A DNA stretch of 46,983 nt from DATEGZ01 sp035519535 (GCA_035519535.1 DATIWF010000143.1:1-46983); one strand, 5' to 3'; positions 1 to 8,979 are shown, numbered from the stretch's first letter. Notes: a model not told the origin generated them from the letters alone. Made by a program: numbers and translations.

Positions 1-1489
1 GCTCGACCAGCTCGGCGAGGGCGTCGACCGAATTGGCGAGATTCAGCAGGCCGCGCCTGGCCGCTTCCTTCCGCCATTCCTCCGAGTAGTTGTTGCCGTT
101 GAAGACGATCCGCTTGTTCTCCTTGATCAGCTTCGGCAGCACGCTGACGCCCGTGTCGAGGACGCCGCCCGACTTCGTCTTGCGGGCGCCGCCCTTTTCG
201 ATCTGCTCGAAGATGTCGGTGAGCATGTCGCCGAGGAAGACGGACAGGATGGCGGGCGGCGCTTCGTTCGCGCCGAGCCGGTGGTCGTTGCCGGCGCTCG
301 CGATCGACATGCGCAGCAGCCCCTGCCACTTGTTGACGGCGCGCAGCATCGCCGCGCAGAACACGAGGAACTGGATGTTGTCGTGGGGCGTGTCCCCCGG
401 ATTGAGCAGGTTGTTGCCCAGGTCGTCGCTCATGCTCCAGTTCAGGTGCTTGCCGCTGCCGTTGACGCCGGCGAACGGCTTCTCGTGGAACAGGCACGCC
501 AGGCCGTACTTCGACGCCACCCGCCGCATCGTCTCCATCGTCATCATCTGGTGGTCGGTGGCGACGTTGGCGTTCTCGAAGATCGGCGCGACTTCGTACT
601 GGCTGGGCGCGACCTCGTTGTGGCGCGTCTTGACCGGCACGCCGACCTTGTAGAGCTCCGTCTCGACGTCGTACATGAACGCCAGCACGCGCTCCGGAAT
701 CGCGCCGAAGTACTGATCCTCGAGCTCCTGGCCCTTGGGCGGCCGCGCGCCGAACAGCGTCCGGCCGGCGTTGATGAGGTCGGGGCGCGCGAAATAGAAA
801 TGCCGGTCGATCAGGAAATACTCCTGCTCGGGCCCGCACGTCGTCATCACGCGTTCGGCCTTGGAGCCGAAGAGCTTCAGGATGCGCACGGCCTGCTTCG
901 AGAGCGCTTCGATCGAGCGCAGGAGCGGCGTCTTCTTGTCGAGCGACTCGCCGGTCCAGCTGACGAAGGCCGTGGGAATCACGAGCGTCGTGCCGTTCTG
1001 GCCGACGAGCAGCCAGGGCGGGCTCGTCGGATCCCACGCCGTGTAGCCGCGCGCTTCGAAGGTCGATCGCATCCCGCCCGACGGGAAGCTCGACGCGTCG
1101 GGTTCGCCCTTGATCAGCTCCTTGCCGCCGAATTCCGCGACGGCGCGGCCCTCGGCCGACGGCGAGATGAACGAGTCGTGCTTCTCGGCGGTGATGCCGG
1201 TGAGCGGCTGGAACCAGTGGGTGTAGTGCGTCGCGCCGTGCTCCATCGCCCAATCCTTCATCGCCGTCGCGATGACGTCGGCGATCGACGGATCGAGGGG
1301 CTGGCCCTGCGTCATCGTGCGACGGAGCGCCTTGTACGCGTCGCGCGGGAGGCGGCGACGCTGGACGTCGTCATTGAAGGTGAGCGACCCGAAAATCTCC
1401 GTCGCTTTCGGCCGCGGCTGCGGCTTCGCCACGGATTGTCCCCATTCGATGATGCCCTTGGTGGCGTCCTGGAGCGCTGACGAACCCAT
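1..1489 (-). CDS. glnN: Glutamine synthetase type III (C-terminus beyond left edge)
   Basis: ATP-dependent ligation of ammonia to glutamate in the cytoplasm. About 496 residues are visible; GSIII proteins are usually about 700-730 residues, so the C-terminal third lies outside the window. The N-terminus reads MGSSALQDATKGIIEWGQ. Family signatures visible in order are THYTHWFQPLTG, the EKHDSF segment, an FPSGGMRSTFEARGYTAWDP stretch, TCGPEQEYFLID, KTRHNEVAPSQYE, and NGSGKHLNWS followed by NPGDTPHDN. These fit GSIII rather than GSI or GSII. The ATG at 1489 is preceded by a strong GGGAGGA ribosome binding site. It is transcribed divergently from the amidohydrolase. No neighbouring nitrogen-regulation gene is visible. 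Confidence 0.96.
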   Translation of the reverse strand, partial: MGSSALQDATKGIIEWGQSVAKPQPRPKATEIFGSLTFNDDVQRRRLPRDAYKALRRTMTQGQPLDPSIADVIATAMKDWAMEHGATHYTHWFQPLTGITAEKHDSFISPSAEGRAVAEFGGKELIKGEPDASSFPSGGMRSTFEARGYTAWDPTSPPWLLVGQNGTTLVIPTAFVSWTGESLDKKTPLLRSIEALSKQAVRILKLFGSKAERVMTTCGPEQEYFLIDRHFYFARPDLINAGRTLFGARPPKGQELEDQYFGAIPERVLAFMYDVETELYKVGVPVKTRHNEVAPSQYEVAPIFENANVATDHQMMTMETMRRVASKYGLACLFHEKPFAGVNGSGKHLNWSMSDDLGNNLLNPGDTPHDNIQFLVFCAAMLRAVNKWQGLLRMSIASAGNDHRLGANEAPPAILSVFLGDMLTDIFEQIEKGGARKTKSGGVLDTGVSVLPKLIKENKRIVFNGNNYSEEWRKEAARRGLLNLANSVDALAELVE

Positions 1490-1601
1490 TGCGTCCTCCC
1501 AACAAACAACAAATGCGCAACACGAAAGACAGAACCCGAAAAATTGTGTGTGGTGTGCTGCCTTGTCCCGGGGCCGGGCGTCGGCAGGCGGGACTTCTTA
1601 T

Positions 1602-1653
1602 TTTCCATGGAAACGGAAAAAAGTAAAGCGGCGCGCGGGCACGTCCCGCGCGC
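1602..1653. other. Divergent intergenic region with a palindrome and a GC hairpin
   Basis: The 194-bp gap between the divergent glutamine synthetase and amidohydrolase genes contains a perfect 12-bp palindrome, TTTCCATGGAAA (1602-1613). It also contains a perfect 9-bp stem, GCGCGCGGG / CCCGCGCGC, around the 5-nt loop CACGT (1631-1653). The stem is not followed by a T-tract, so a classical terminator is unlikely. The position suggests an operator or structural element for one of the two promoters; function is unknown. Confidence 0.45.
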
Positions 1654-1671
1654 GCCGGACAGCTTTCGTCG

Positions 1672-1683
1672 GATAATCCGCGC
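1672..1683 (+). promoter_or_regulatory. Candidate leaderless -10 element of the amidohydrolase gene
   Basis: GATAAT (1672-1677, five of six consensus bases) ends 6 nt before the ATG at 1684. Transcription would start at or next to the A of the start codon. No Shine-Dalgarno sequence and no good -35 hexamer are visible. Confidence 0.4.
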
Positions 1684-2913
1684 ATGCGCCCCGTGCTCCT
1701 GATTTGCGCGCTGTTTCCGGTGCTCGCGTGGGCCGCGTCCGCGCCGCGTCAGCCGAAACTCGTTGCCGTCCGGTTCGGCGTGCTCGTCGACGGACGCGGC
1801 GGCGTCATCAAGGACGCCGTCGTCGTCATCGCCGGCGACCGCATCACGAGCGTCGGTGCGGGCGACGCCGCCGTGCCTGCCGGCGCGGCCGTCATCGACC
1901 TTCGCCGTTACACGGGCATCCCGGGTCTGATCGACGCCCACACGCACATTACGTACTACTGGGACGGCGCTCCCGGCACGCAGCCGCGCGGGCGCCGCGC
2001 GACGCCGACCACCGTCGACGACGTCCTCACGAACGGCCGGCGCACGCTCGAAACCGGCGTGACGACCGTTCGCGATCTTGGCGCATCACGCGGGCTCGAC
2101 TACGCGGCGCGCGATGCGGTCAACGCCGGCACGACGATCGGCCCGCGGATGTTCGTCGCGGGCCAGGGCATCTCGGCCGGACGAGGCGGCCCGAATCCCG
2201 ACGCCATGCGGCGGCAGGCCGAGGCGCGCGTCACCGCCGGCTCCGACTGGGTGAAGCTCTACGGATCGCGCGGCAGCTTCGAGAGCGTCGAGACGACCCA
2301 GACCGTGACCTTCGAGGAGATGAAGGCCGTCGTCGAAGCCGCACACGCGCTGGGACACAAGGTCGCCATCCATTCGTACGGCCCGTCCGGCGTCAAGGAC
2401 GCCGTCCTGGCCGGCGCCGATTCCGTCGAGCATGGCATCGACCTGGACGACGAGACCCTCCGCGAGATGGTGACGCGCGGCACCGTGTGGGTGCCGACGA
2501 TCGACCACAACCGGTACTACGTGGACGCCAAGGACGAGTACGGCTTCGCGCCCGAGACCATCGCGCCGCTCCAGGCCTACATCGTGAAGAACCTGGAATC
2601 GACGAAGCGGGCGGTTGCGGCCGGTGTGAAGATCGCGATGGGCTCGGACGCCGTGTACTCGATGTTCGGCCAGAACACGCGCGAGCTCGGCTGGATGATC
2701 AAGGCGGGCATGACCCCCGCGCAGGCGCTCGCCACGGCGACCACGGTCCCGGCCGCGCTCCTCGGCCACGAGAACGACCTCGGCTGCGTCGCGCCAGGCG
2801 CGTACGCGGATCTGGTCGCCGTCGACGGCGATCCGCTCGCCGACATCGACGTCGTCATCCACCGCGTCGTCTGGGTCATGAAAGGCGGCGTGGCGGTCGT
2901 CGACCAGCGATGA
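1684..2913 (+). CDS. Secreted metal-dependent amidohydrolase (imidazolonepropionase-like)
   Basis: A 409-residue hydrolase of the amidohydrolase superfamily, TIM-barrel type. Residues 1-19 form a signal peptide ending near AWAASA, so it is probably exported. Metal-ligand candidates are the HxH pair H86/H88 (GLIDAHTHITYYW), K191 (DWVKLYGS, probably carboxylated), H230 (VAIHSYG), H250 (VEHGID) and D322 (MGSDAVY). The C-terminus has the usual composite-domain ending (GAYADLVAVDGDPLADI). Close relatives are annotated as imidazolonepropionase-like or Xaa-Pro dipeptidase-like; the substrate cannot be told from sequence. It stands alone, with glutamine synthetase divergent and the PadR1 promoter starting 10 bp after its stop. 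Confidence 0.92.
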   Translation: MRPVLLICALFPVLAWAASAPRQPKLVAVRFGVLVDGRGGVIKDAVVVIAGDRITSVGAGDAAVPAGAAVIDLRRYTGIPGLIDAHTHITYYWDGAPGTQPRGRRATPTTVDDVLTNGRRTLETGVTTVRDLGASRGLDYAARDAVNAGTTIGPRMFVAGQGISAGRGGPNPDAMRRQAEARVTAGSDWVKLYGSRGSFESVETTQTVTFEEMKAVVEAAHALGHKVAIHSYGPSGVKDAVLAGADSVEHGIDLDDETLREMVTRGTVWVPTIDHNRYYVDAKDEYGFAPETIAPLQAYIVKNLESTKRAVAAGVKIAMGSDAVYSMFGQNTRELGWMIKAGMTPAQALATATTVPAALLGHENDLGCVAPGAYADLVAVDGDPLADIDVVIHRVVWVMKGGVAVVDQR

Positions 2914-2922
2914 CCGGCATGG

Positions 2923-2959
2923 TGTCATCTTGACACTGTTGTCACTTTGACACTAATCT
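2923..2959 (+). promoter_or_regulatory. Tandem operator and promoter of PadR1-ADOP1
   Basis: Two 13-bp dyads with identical arms follow each other: TGTCA-TCT-TGACA (2923-2935) and TGTCA-CTT-TGACA (2940-2952), 17 bp centre to centre. The first right arm supplies a perfect -35, TTGACA (2930-2935). An 18-bp spacer follows, then a weak -10, TAATCT (2954-2959), ending 6 nt before the ATG at 2966. The second dyad fills the spacer, so bound repressor would block RNA polymerase. Autoregulation by PadR1 is inferred. Confidence 0.75.
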
Positions 2960-2965
2960 GGGCCC

Positions 2966-3310
2966 ATGCCCGACCCGCGCGGCCTGCTGCCCCTCAAGCC
3001 TCTCGTCTTCCAGGTGCTGCTCGCGTTGAGCGCCGGCGAGCGGCATGGCTGGAGTCTCGTCCGTGAGATCCAGCAGGCCGAGGCCGGCGCGCGCGTGCTG
3101 CCCGCAAACTTCTACCGCACCCTCCGCGGAATGCTGGCGGACGGTCTGATCGAAGAGGGCGCGGCGCGCCGGAGCGAAGACGACGAACGGCGGCGGTACT
3201 TCCGGCTGACGCCGCTCGGCCGCGAGACTGCGCGGCTCGAAGCGCACCGCCTTCACGCGCTCGTCGCGGATTCGCGGACGCGCCGCCTGCTGGCGCGGTC
3301 CCGTCACTGA
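2966..3310 (+). CDS. PadR-family transcriptional regulator (PadR1)
   Basis: A 114-residue winged-helix regulator. The N-terminus MPDPRGLLPLKPLVFQVLLA, the GERHGWSLVREIQ helix, the LPANFYRTLRGMLADGLIEE recognition region and the YFRLTPLGRETARLEA wing are typical of PadR. It lacks the long C-terminal coiled coil of larger PadRs but keeps a short dimerisation helix. The gene precedes ADOP1 by 13 bp and is surely co-transcribed with it. It probably represses its own operon through the two dyads directly upstream. No Shine-Dalgarno is visible; the transcript may be leaderless. It is closely similar to PadR3 at 14841-15215 (shared DPR-x-LLPLKPLVF start). Confidence 0.93.
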   Translation: MPDPRGLLPLKPLVFQVLLALSAGERHGWSLVREIQQAEAGARVLPANFYRTLRGMLADGLIEEGAARRSEDDERRRYFRLTPLGRETARLEAHRLHALVADSRTRRLLARSRH

Positions 3311-3323
3311 CGCTGGTCGCGCC

Positions 3324-5978
3324 ATGGCTCTGGGACTCGCCGATCGCGTGTACCGCGCGCTGCTCCTCGCGCTGCCTCGCCGGCTGAGGCACGAGTTCGG
3401 CGGCGACATGGCGCAGCTCTTTCGCGACCATCGTCTGGCGTCCGGCGGGCGGCCGTGGGCGCTGGCCTCACTCTGGATCGCGGCCGTGCGCGACGTCGCC
3501 GCGGAGGCGATCGCGGGCCGCCGCCGGCAGCCGGCTGACCGGCCACACAGATGGAGACCGCTCATGCGCGCCTGTGGAACGGACCTGCGGCACGGCCTGC
3601 GTCTGGTCCGCCGGTACCCGGCGAGCGCGACGCTCGCGATTCTGACGCTTGCGCTCGGCATCGGCGCGAACGCCGCGATCTTCTCCGTCGTCGATGCGGT
3701 CCTTCTCCGCTCGCTTCCGTATTCCGAGCCCGATCGACTCGTGATGGTGTGGGAGAAGCGAATCAAGGAGAACGTCCTCACCAATCCGGTCTCACCGGCG
3801 GACTTCCTCGACTGGCGCAAAGAGAACGACGTCTTCGAGAACATCGCCGCAGCCGCGGATACGACCGTCAGCATCAGCGGCGACGGCGATCCGATCGTCG
3901 TCGCCGCCGACATCGTGTCGTGGGGGTTCTTCGACGTCCTGGGCGTCCGGCCGGCGCTCGGCCGGACGTTCCGCCCGGATGACGAGGGGCTCGGACAGGA
4001 TCGCCGGGTCGTCGTCATCACGCGGGGATTCTGGCTGCGGCACTTTGGCGGGGACCAGAACGTCGTCGGGAAGCCAATCAGCCTGAATGGCAACCGGTGG
4101 ACGATCATCGGGGTGCTGCCGGCGTCGTTCCATTTCGTGAACACGGCCGAGGTCTTTGTGCCGCTTGTGCTGGAGGCCCCGGGCACGACGCCGAGCCGCG
4201 TCTCGCATGCGCTCGAGGTGTACGCGCGCATCAGGCGCGGCGTGACATTTGCGCAGGCCTCGGCATCGATGGACCAGCTCGGCGCGAGGCTCGCACAGGA
4301 GCACCCGGTGGAGAACGCGAATCACGGTGCGTACGTCTCGCCGCTCCGCGACGAGTTCGTGGGACCGGTGCGCACCAGCCTCATCGCCCTGTTTGCCGCG
4401 GTTGGTGTCGTGCTGCTCATCGCGTGCGTCAACGTCGCGAGCCTGCTGCTCGCGCGGGCCGCGTCGCGGCAGCGCGAGATGGCCGTGCGATCCGCGCTCG
4501 GGGCCAGCCGGGGCCGGCTCGCGAGCCAGGCGCTCATCGAGAGCCTGGTCCTTTCAGGGATCGGCGCGCTCGCGGGCGTCGCGGTCGCGGACCTCATCGT
4601 CGCCGGCCTGCCCGCCGTGATGCCCTCAGAACTTTCGGTCGTGGCCCTCGATGAGATCGGCCTCAGTTGGCGGGTGCTCGGGTTTGCCGCCGGTCTCGCC
4701 GCGCTGACGGGGCTCACGTTCGGCTGGCTTCCTGCCCTTCACGCGTCTGCTCCTGACGTCCGCGGCTCGCTTGCGCATGGCGGTCGCGGCGCGCCCGGCG
4801 TCAAGCGCCGCGCCCGTCTCGCTCTGGTCATCGGCGAGGTTGCGCTTGCCGCACTCACGCTCGTCGGCGCGGGCCTCGTGCTGCGCAGCTTCGCGGCGAC
4901 GATGGCGCAATCGCTGGGCTTCGATCCGCACGGCCGCCTGACATTCGCGGTCACCATGCCGGCCTCGCGCTATCCCGCGCCGGAGGCTCGTCGCCAGGCG
5001 CTCGCCGACCTGGAGGAGCGGCTGCGCGCGATTCCCGGAGTGTCGAGCGTCGGGGCGATCAACCTGCTGCCGCTCAGCGGCGAGGATTCGCGCACCGGGA
5101 TTGCGATCGACGGCCGTGAGCCGCGGCCCGATGAACCGCCGACGCGCATGCATCCTCGCATCGTCACGCCCGGGTACTTTCAGGCGATGGGCGTGCCGAT
5201 CGTCCGCGGGCGCGGCTTCACGCCGGCAGACGGCGCGGGCGGGGATCCCGTCGTGGTCATCAGCCAGACGTCCGCCCAGCGGTTCTGGCCCGATCGCGAT
5301 CCCATCGGCAGGCGGATGCGCTTCGGCGGCGACTCGGTCTGGCGCACGGTCGTCGGCATTGCCGGCGACGTGCGGCACTGGGGGCTCAAGCGCGACGTCA
5401 ACCCGATGGTGTACTGGCCGCAGGCGCAGGGCAACTCGCAGTTCCTCACGTTCGTGCTGGCGAGCGACCTCGACGCAGGATCGATCGCACGCGCGGCGCG
5501 GGCCGCCGTCGCCGGCTTCGACGCCACCCTGCCCCTCGCTGGCGTGCGGTCGATGGACGACGTCGTGGCCGCGTCAGTGCGGAGCGAGCGGGCGCAGACG
5601 GTGCTCATGGGCGCGTTCGGCGCCGTTGCGCTGGCGCTGGCGATCATCGGCATCTATGGCGTCATGGCCCAGCTCGTCACCGCACGGCGGCAGGAGATCG
5701 GCGTCCGGATGGCGCTCGGCGCGCAGCCGCGCGACATCCTGCGCCAGCTGCTCACGGAGGGCGCGTGGCAGACGGCCGCCGGCCTCGCGATCGGCCTCGC
5801 GGCCGGCACGTCCCTCATGCACCTGGCAACGACGCTGCTGTTCAACGTGCGCCCGGCCGATCCGGTCACGCTCGCCGGCGTCTCGGTCGTGCTGCTCTCC
5901 GCCGCCCTCGCAGCCTGCCTCGTCCCGGCGCGCCGCGCGATGCGCATCAGGCCGCAAGAGACGCTGAAAACCTCCTAG
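3324..5978 (+). CDS. ADOP-family ABC permease with N-terminal prefix domain (ADOP1)
   Basis: An 884-residue inner-membrane protein with two MacB-core/FtsX units in tandem. Residues 1-80 form a cytoplasmic prefix (YRALLLALPRRLRHEFGGDM). The first transmembrane helix follows at about 95-115 (LAILTLALGIGANAAIFSVV), then a periplasmic core. A three-helix FtsX block starts at about 355 (VVLLIACVNVASLLLARAA), then a second core. The last FtsX block starts at about 758 and ends in LVPARRAMRIRPQETLKTS. No Walker motifs are present and no ATPase gene is adjacent, as is usual for these orphan permeases. The likely role is a MacB-like mechanotransmission exporter or an envelope stress device; the substrate is unknown. 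Co-transcribed with PadR1. Confidence 0.93.
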   Translation: MALGLADRVYRALLLALPRRLRHEFGGDMAQLFRDHRLASGGRPWALASLWIAAVRDVAAEAIAGRRRQPADRPHRWRPLMRACGTDLRHGLRLVRRYPASATLAILTLALGIGANAAIFSVVDAVLLRSLPYSEPDRLVMVWEKRIKENVLTNPVSPADFLDWRKENDVFENIAAAADTTVSISGDGDPIVVAADIVSWGFFDVLGVRPALGRTFRPDDEGLGQDRRVVVITRGFWLRHFGGDQNVVGKPISLNGNRWTIIGVLPASFHFVNTAEVFVPLVLEAPGTTPSRVSHALEVYARIRRGVTFAQASASMDQLGARLAQEHPVENANHGAYVSPLRDEFVGPVRTSLIALFAAVGVVLLIACVNVASLLLARAASRQREMAVRSALGASRGRLASQALIESLVLSGIGALAGVAVADLIVAGLPAVMPSELSVVALDEIGLSWRVLGFAAGLAALTGLTFGWLPALHASAPDVRGSLAHGGRGAPGVKRRARLALVIGEVALAALTLVGAGLVLRSFAATMAQSLGFDPHGRLTFAVTMPASRYPAPEARRQALADLEERLRAIPGVSSVGAINLLPLSGEDSRTGIAIDGREPRPDEPPTRMHPRIVTPGYFQAMGVPIVRGRGFTPADGAGGDPVVVISQTSAQRFWPDRDPIGRRMRFGGDSVWRTVVGIAGDVRHWGLKRDVNPMVYWPQAQGNSQFLTFVLASDLDAGSIARAARAAVAGFDATLPLAGVRSMDDVVAASVRSERAQTVLMGAFGAVALALAIIGIYGVMAQLVTARRQEIGVRMALGAQPRDILRQLLTEGAWQTAAGLAIGLAAGTSLMHLATTLLFNVRPADPVTLAGVSVVLLSAALAACLVPARRAMRIRPQETLKTS

Positions 5979-6065
5979 TCCCAATCACTCAATCCCCAAT
6001 CACCCATCCAATCCCCAATCACGAATCACCCAATCCAATTCCCAATCACCGATCCCCAATCATCA
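5976..6065 (+). repeat. Degenerate heptad array (CCCAATC) after ADOP1
   Basis: Starting at the ADOP1 stop codon, about 13 imperfect units with a period near 7 bp run to about 6065. The core is CCCAATC, with the octamer CCCAATCA present several times exactly, and drifted units such as CGAATCA and CAATTCC. The composition is unlike the flanking coding DNA. No open frame or terminator hairpin is visible in it. Confidence 0.8.
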
Positions 6066-6073
6066 ATGCGTAG

Positions 6074-6279
6074 CTCGCGAGCGCGGGCCTGCACGCCCTT
6101 CCCCTCTCGTTCGCCGCCGGACTCGGCATGCGCACGCTCACGTACCACGGGCGCGGCGCCGATGCGCTCATTCTGACGTGTCCGTGGTGGTGCTGACGCT
6201 CGCCGGGCTCGTCGAGACCTGGCTGCCGGCGCGTCGTGCCGCGCACATCGCGCCGGTCCAGGCGATTCGTCGCGTGTAG
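6074..6279 (+). pseudogene. Remnant 3' end of an ADOP permease
   Basis: Conceptual translation gives about 34 residues of a final transmembrane region (LHALPLSFAAGLGMRTLTY). After a frameshift near 6171-6178 the next frame reads VSVVVLTLAGLVETW, then LPARRAAHIAPVQAIRRV and a stop at 6277-6279. The LPARRAA-x-x-x-P-V-x-AI-R ending is the hallmark C-terminus of ADOP and MacB-like permeases. Everything upstream of the last two helices is missing and replaced by the heptad array, and an in-frame stop lies at 6071. The stop sits 2 bp from the stop of convergent ADOP2. With the array, this accounts for the whole 300-bp gap. Confidence 0.75.
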
Positions 6280-6281
6280 CG

Positions 6282-8957
6282 CTACTCGGCGCGCAGAGCT
6301 CTCAACGGATCGACCCGCGTCGCGCGGCGTGCGGGGGCGAGGCATGCCAGCGTGCCGGCGGCGAACACGACACCCGCCACTGCGAGATACACCAGCGGCT
6401 CGGTCGGCGCGGTGTCGAACAGGTACCGCGCGAGGACGCGACTCAAACCGACAGCGCTTGCGGCCCCCAGCACGAGACCGACGGCGACCAATCGGGCGCC
6501 TTGTCCCAGCACCATGGTCAGCACCGACGACCGGCTCGCCCCGAGCGCCATTCGCACGCCGAACTCGCGCGTCCGCTGGCTGACGCTCGTCGCGATGACG
6601 GCCGCGATCCCGGCCAGCGTGATCAGGAGCGCGAGGCCCGCGAACGATCCCAGCAGCACGGCCGCCAGCTTTGGATCGCGCAACTGTCTCTGTCGCAGAT
6701 CTTCGAGCGTCTGCATGTCTTCGACCGGGATCTCGTTGTCGAGCTGGTGCACGACGGTCTTGACGGCGCCGGCGAGGCTCAGCGGGTCGCGTGTCGTGCG
6801 TAACAGGACCTGCGGTCCCCACCCGGAGCCCCCTTGCGACATCGGCACGTAGAACTGCTGCAACGGCTCCTGCTCGATCGAATACTGCTTCATGTCCGTA
6901 ACGATGCCCACGACCTGCATCGTCAGCGGCTTCGGCTGCCCGTGCGGGTCCGAAATCTGCACGGTGAATTCGTCGCCGATCGGGTCGCGCTGATCCCACA
7001 GCTTGGCCATGGATTGATTGATGATCGCGACCGGTGCGGACGTCGGTGTGTCGCGCGAGTCGAAGGTGCGGCCGCGCACGAGCGGCGTGCCCAGGACGTC
7101 GAAGTACTCGCTGCTGATGATGTTGCCGTCCACGGTCGGCGGCAGGCGCGGGTCGGCGTGCGCCCGGATGGTCACCGGCAGCGCGCCGGGGGCGCCGGTC
7201 AGCGGGATGGCATTGGAGATGGCCGCCGCCTGGACGCCCGGCATCGCCTTGAGGCCGGCGAGCACGCCGGTCAGGAACTGCAGCAGGTCTTCCGCGGTCT
7301 GCTGGTGTGAGAAGTTGCCGTGCAACTGGGCCGTCAGCACGTGGTCGTCGTTCTTGAATCCCAGGTCGACCGTGGCGAGGCGGTGCAGGCTCTGCAGGAA
7401 CAGGCCCGCGCCGACCACGAGCGCAAAGGCCACGGTGACCTGGGCGACGACGAGCGCCGAGCGGAGGCGCTGGCGGACGGGGGCATCGCTCGACTGGCCG
7501 CCGCCGTCCTTCAACGCCGTCACGACCGTGCGACGAGCCGAGAGCGCGGGCGCGGTGCCGAACACCAGGCCCGTCACGAGCGCGACGGCGAGCGTGAAGC
7601 CGAGCGTGACGCCGTCGATGGACGTCTCGATGATCCGCGGCGTGAACCGGCTCGCGAACGCCGCCAGCAACCGGGCGGTGGGTGAGGCGATCGCGAGGCC
7701 GATCGCGCCGCCCAGCACAGCAAGAATCAGGCTCTCGGTCACGAGCTGCCGCGTCAGTCGGCCGCGGCTCGCGCCGAGCGCCGACCGCACCGCCAGCTCA
7801 CGGTCCCGCCGCAGAGTCCGCGACAGCGCGAGGTTCGCGACGTTCGCGCACGCGATGAGCAGCACCAGCGCCGTCGTGCCGATCAGCGTGAACATGATCG
7901 GCCGCGCGTCGTGCGTGATCTCCTCGTCGATTGAGACGGCCGTGGTCTTGAAACCCGAGCCCGGCCGGTAGTGGACCGTGTCCTCCCGGCTCCACTTCTG
8001 TCCGTCCGCCTGTGCGGCGGCATTGATCTCCGCCAGCGTCACCCCGGGCTTCATCCGACCGAACGCCAGCAGCGCGGCGAACCGGCGGTGATTGGTGTGG
8101 CTGTCGGGCTCGGCGTCGGCCCGGAACGGACAGGCCGACGTCGGCATGTACACGTCGTTGTCATTCGGGTACTGTCCGATCGCCGGGAGGACGCCGACGA
8201 TCGTGTGGGCCCGGTCGTTCATCTGCACGACCTTGCCCACGACATTCGCGTCGCCGCCGAACTGCTTCTGCCAGAACGCATGGCTCAAGATCAGCACCGG
8301 CTCCGCACCGAGGACGTCGTCCGACGGCACGAACGTCCGGCCGAGCGCGGGTTTGATGCCGAAGACGTCGAAGAACTGCGACGACACGACGCCCGTGTTG
8401 ACGCGGTGCGGCTCGCCCTGATTGAGCAGCACGAAATGCATCTGGTGGTACTCGACGAAGGACTCGAGCCCGGTCAGATCGCGGCGGAGATCGCGTGCTT
8501 CCGCGATCGACACGCCGACGTCGCTCTGGTTGACGAGCGGCGCGTCGTTGCGCACGCGAATCAGCTGCGCGCTGTCGCGGTACGGCAGCGGGTGCAGCAG
8601 CGCGCCGTTGATCACACTGAACATGGCGGTGTTGGCGCCGATGCCGAGTCCGAGCGTCAGCACCGCGGCGAACGCGTAGCCCGGCGATCGCCGCAGCGTG
8701 CGCCAGCCGAAGCGGAGATCCTGCGCAAGGTGGTCCCAGAAGTTCAGGCCGCGGACGTCGCGGACCTGCTCCTGGACAGCGCCGAAGCCGCCGAAATCGC
8801 GGAGCGCCGTCCGGCGCGCCTCGTCGGGCGGGACCCCCGCCGCCCGGCGCCGCTCCGCCTCCATCTGGACGTGAAACTCCATCTCGCGGCGGATGTCGTC
8901 CTGCAGACGATCGCCGTCGCGCAAGAAACGCAGCCCCTGACGAAGTCGCTTGAACAT
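6282..8957 (-). CDS. ADOP-family ABC permease with N-terminal prefix domain (ADOP2)
   Basis: An 891-residue membrane protein. Residues 1-75 form a prefix of a type different from ADOP1, helical and charged (EMEFHVQMEAERRRAAGVPP, then DEARRTALRDFGG). The first helix and MacB core start near 95 (AAVLTLGLGIGANTAMFSVI). A mid FtsX block (ALVLLIACANVANLALSRTL) is followed by a second periplasmic core. A last FtsX block (SQRTREFGVRMALGASRSS) ends in LACLAPARRATRVDPLRALRAE. No ATP-binding domain is present. It lies 22 bp downstream of PadR2 in the same direction and is presumably controlled by it. The substrate is unknown. Confidence 0.93.
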   Translation of the reverse strand: MFKRLRQGLRFLRDGDRLQDDIRREMEFHVQMEAERRRAAGVPPDEARRTALRDFGGFGAVQEQVRDVRGLNFWDHLAQDLRFGWRTLRRSPGYAFAAVLTLGLGIGANTAMFSVINGALLHPLPYRDSAQLIRVRNDAPLVNQSDVGVSIAEARDLRRDLTGLESFVEYHQMHFVLLNQGEPHRVNTGVVSSQFFDVFGIKPALGRTFVPSDDVLGAEPVLILSHAFWQKQFGGDANVVGKVVQMNDRAHTIVGVLPAIGQYPNDNDVYMPTSACPFRADAEPDSHTNHRRFAALLAFGRMKPGVTLAEINAAAQADGQKWSREDTVHYRPGSGFKTTAVSIDEEITHDARPIMFTLIGTTALVLLIACANVANLALSRTLRRDRELAVRSALGASRGRLTRQLVTESLILAVLGGAIGLAIASPTARLLAAFASRFTPRIIETSIDGVTLGFTLAVALVTGLVFGTAPALSARRTVVTALKDGGGQSSDAPVRQRLRSALVVAQVTVAFALVVGAGLFLQSLHRLATVDLGFKNDDHVLTAQLHGNFSHQQTAEDLLQFLTGVLAGLKAMPGVQAAAISNAIPLTGAPGALPVTIRAHADPRLPPTVDGNIISSEYFDVLGTPLVRGRTFDSRDTPTSAPVAIINQSMAKLWDQRDPIGDEFTVQISDPHGQPKPLTMQVVGIVTDMKQYSIEQEPLQQFYVPMSQGGSGWGPQVLLRTTRDPLSLAGAVKTVVHQLDNEIPVEDMQTLEDLRQRQLRDPKLAAVLLGSFAGLALLITLAGIAAVIATSVSQRTREFGVRMALGASRSSVLTMVLGQGARLVAVGLVLGAASAVGLSRVLARYLFDTAPTEPLVYLAVAGVVFAAGTLACLAPARRATRVDPLRALRAE

Positions 8958-8979
8958 GGTCGGCCTCGCTTCGTGCCGT

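Noticed and set aside
281..1480. A 399-codon plus-strand frame over the glutamine synthetase
   Set aside because: The minus strand encodes an unmistakable glutamine synthetase III with ribosome binding site. The plus-strand frame is Arg/Asp/His-rich and shows no motif.
1631..1653. Rho-independent terminator
   Set aside because: The GC stem is strong, but no T-run follows on either strand, and it lies between divergent starts, where no transcript ends.
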